DNA from: Faeciplasma avium | Lineage (GTDB): Bacteria > Bacillota > Clostridia > Oscillospirales > Ruminococcaceae | Direction: 5' to 3' | Length of the DNA: 14,605 nt | NCBI GenBank assembly: GCA_018713505.1 | Contig: DVOL01000014.1 | Coordinates: forward strand, 1 to 14,605 | Shown here: positions 13,505-14,605 of the stretch, piece after piece | Position numbering within the stretch: the stretch's first letter is position 1 | Layout: the number at the start of each line of letters is the position of its first letter | The notes under the pieces: generated by a model | The model's database searches: none | Told to the model about the DNA's origin: nothing | The model's input: only the letters and a program-made list of their open reading frames with translations | Program-made: the position numbers and the translations under genes

Positions 13505-14566
13505 TTATACCGAAAGCTTTAGGTCCTGAGGCTTTATAAGCTTGATTGCCTTAAAGCCCTCGCAAAGCCCAAAGCAGAGTATACCGGGAGCTATAAAATG
13601 CATTAGGACAATCTCGATTACTGCCGCTGCCGGCGAGACTCCAGAGCTTACCATAGCGTCATAGCCCATAAGCTGTCCCACAAGACCTGCCGTACCCATC
13701 CCGGAGCCGGAGGGATTGTTTACCATCTTTAAAAGGCAGGTAGAAACAGGTCCGAGTATTGCGCTGGTAATAATCGGAGGCAGCCAGATAAACGGATTTT
13801 TAATTATATTCGGCATCTGGAGCATAGATGTCCCAAGTCCCTGGGATATAAGTCCTCCCCACTTGTTCTCCTTAAAGCTCATGCAGGCAAAGCCTATCAT
13901 CTGGGAGCAGCAGCCAACTGCGGCAGCGCCAGCCGCAATTCCGCTAAGACCCAGCGAAATGCCTATCGCCGCCGAGCTTATCGGCAGAGTCAGAGCCATT
14001 CCCATCAGGACGGAAACCACAACTCCCATCACAAACGGCTGAGCCTCAACTCCGTAGTTTATAAGCTCTCCTATCCACTTCATAAAGGCGGATATCGGCG
14101 GACTAAGCAGAATCCCAGCCGCACATCCCGACAAAACGGTAACCGCAGGGACTGCAATTATATCAATCTTAGTCCTTCCCGATAAACAGGAGCCAAGCTC
14201 GATTCCTATAAGTGCGGCGATAAAGGCTCCTAAAGGCTCTCCCGGACCCAAAAGCCGGATTCCGGCGGACAGCTCAGACAAATCTACGCTCCCGGCAAAG
14301 GCTCCCACCATTCCGCATACCGCCGCCGACACTGCAACAAGGGTGTGGCTTTTAAACTTGGAGGCAACTCCTATTCCTATCCCGGCGCCTGTAATGGCTT
14401 TAGAATAGCCGGATATAACCAAAAGCCAGGAGGCTATCCTTCCGTCAAAGAGTCCTGCAAGCTGCTCTAGGATTGTGCCTATGATGAGCGTTGCAAAAAG
14501 CCCAAGGGCCATGCCGGACAGACCGTCTATAAATATATGGTCAAGAATGCCCCTTATTTTTTTCAA
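13505..14566 (-). CDS. PTS EIIC-type membrane protein (PTS_IIC family)
   Basis: 353 residues and strongly hydrophobic, with about eight to ten membrane segments. Family-typical stretches are GMALGLFATLIIGTILEQLAG near residues 18-38, SGYSKAITGAGIGIGVA near 52-68, GEPLGAFIAALIGIELG near 108-124, TKIDIIAVPAVTVLSG near 132-147, and NPSGSGMGTAGLVGQLMGYD near 285-304. This matches the PTS_IIC (Pfam PF13303) family of predicted sugar-permease subunits, whose substrates are largely unknown. No EIIA, EIIB, kinase or sugar-metabolism gene is next to it in this window, so coupling to the phosphotransferase system is an assumption from the family name. The start is TTG (14564-14566), preceded by GGGGGAG about 6 bases away; there is no ATG nearby in frame. 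The gene is complete and full length. No clear terminator follows it. Confidence 0.85.
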   Translation of the reverse strand: MKKIRGILDHIFIDGLSGMALGLFATLIIGTILEQLAGLFDGRIASWLLVISGYSKAITGAGIGIGVASKFKSHTLVAVSAAVCGMVGAFAGSVDLSELSAGIRLLGPGEPLGAFIAALIGIELGSCLSGRTKIDIIAVPAVTVLSGCAAGILLSPPISAFMKWIGELINYGVEAQPFVMGVVVSVLMGMALTLPISSAAIGISLGLSGIAAGAAAVGCCSQMIGFACMSFKENKWGGLISQGLGTSMLQMPNIIKNPFIWLPPIITSAILGPVSTCLLKMVNNPSGSGMGTAGLVGQLMGYDAMVSSGVSPAAAVIEIVLMHFIAPGILCFGLCEGFKAIKLIKPQDLKLSV

Positions 14567-14605
14567 ACGCTACTCCCCCATATCAAAATGCTATAGGAAT
14601 TATTA

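Noticed and set aside
1..14605. CRISPR arrays, insertion sequences, tRNA or rRNA genes, phage or defence genes
   Set aside because: No regularly spaced repeats, transposase-like frames or RNA gene signatures were seen in the window by eye.

Overview
The window is chromosomal DNA from an endospore-forming member of the Clostridia. The closest impression is an anaerobic gut-type, Oscillospiraceae/Ruminococcaceae-like lineage, but that placement is inferred from gene content only. The grounds are a complete spoIIIA operon (spoIIIAA to spoIIIAH), strong Gram-positive Shine-Dalgarno sequences, frequent TTG starts, sigma-A promoters with 17-bp spacers, and a stand-alone NfnA/NfnB-type flavoprotein pair. 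Every supported gene lies on the minus strand, so transcription runs from high to low coordinates. I see no insertion sequence, phage gene, CRISPR array, tRNA or rRNA, and no gene-free stretch longer than 300 bases. The longest non-coding stretch is bases 1-177.

Layout in transcription order. (1) 14566-13505: a PTS EIIC-type membrane protein (PTS_IIC family). (2) 13448-8629: a promoter, then a two-gene cell-envelope unit. It encodes a lipoprotein with an SH3 domain and a GHL10-type glycoside hydrolase barrel, followed by a 972-residue secreted protein. The latter has a divergent GHL10-like N-terminus that has lost the acidic motif, beta-rich middle domains and a C-terminal zinc N-acetylmuramoyl-L-alanine amidase. 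(3) 8577-6284: a promoter, then nfnA-nfnB (sudB/gltA-like), whose reading frames overlap by 8 bases. (4) 6243-4935: a promoter, yajC, a 71-residue two-helix membrane protein, a strong terminator-like hairpin, and a TIGR04086-type membrane protein that starts immediately after the hairpin's T run. (5) 4934-178: a candidate sigma-E promoter with two SpoIIID-like sites, then spoIIIAA-AB-AC-AD-AE-AF-AG-AH, tightly packed and often overlapping. (6) 177-1: a sigma-A promoter firing leftward into a region with a hairpin but no convincing gene inside the window.

SpoIIIAA-AH form the mother-cell part of the feeding-tube (A-Q) complex that supports the engulfed forespore. The amidase and the GHL10 lipoprotein are wall-active or wall-binding envelope proteins. 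YajC and the TIGR04086 protein belong to a conserved Firmicutes neighbourhood near the Sec accessory genes. NfnAB-like proteins connect ferredoxin, NADH and NADPH pools. Most of the window is conserved core genome. The least ordinary items are the paired intact and degenerate GHL10 barrels, the hairpin fused to the TIGR04086 start codon, the sporulation operator arrangement upstream of spoIIIAA, and the promoter-plus-hairpin region at the left edge.
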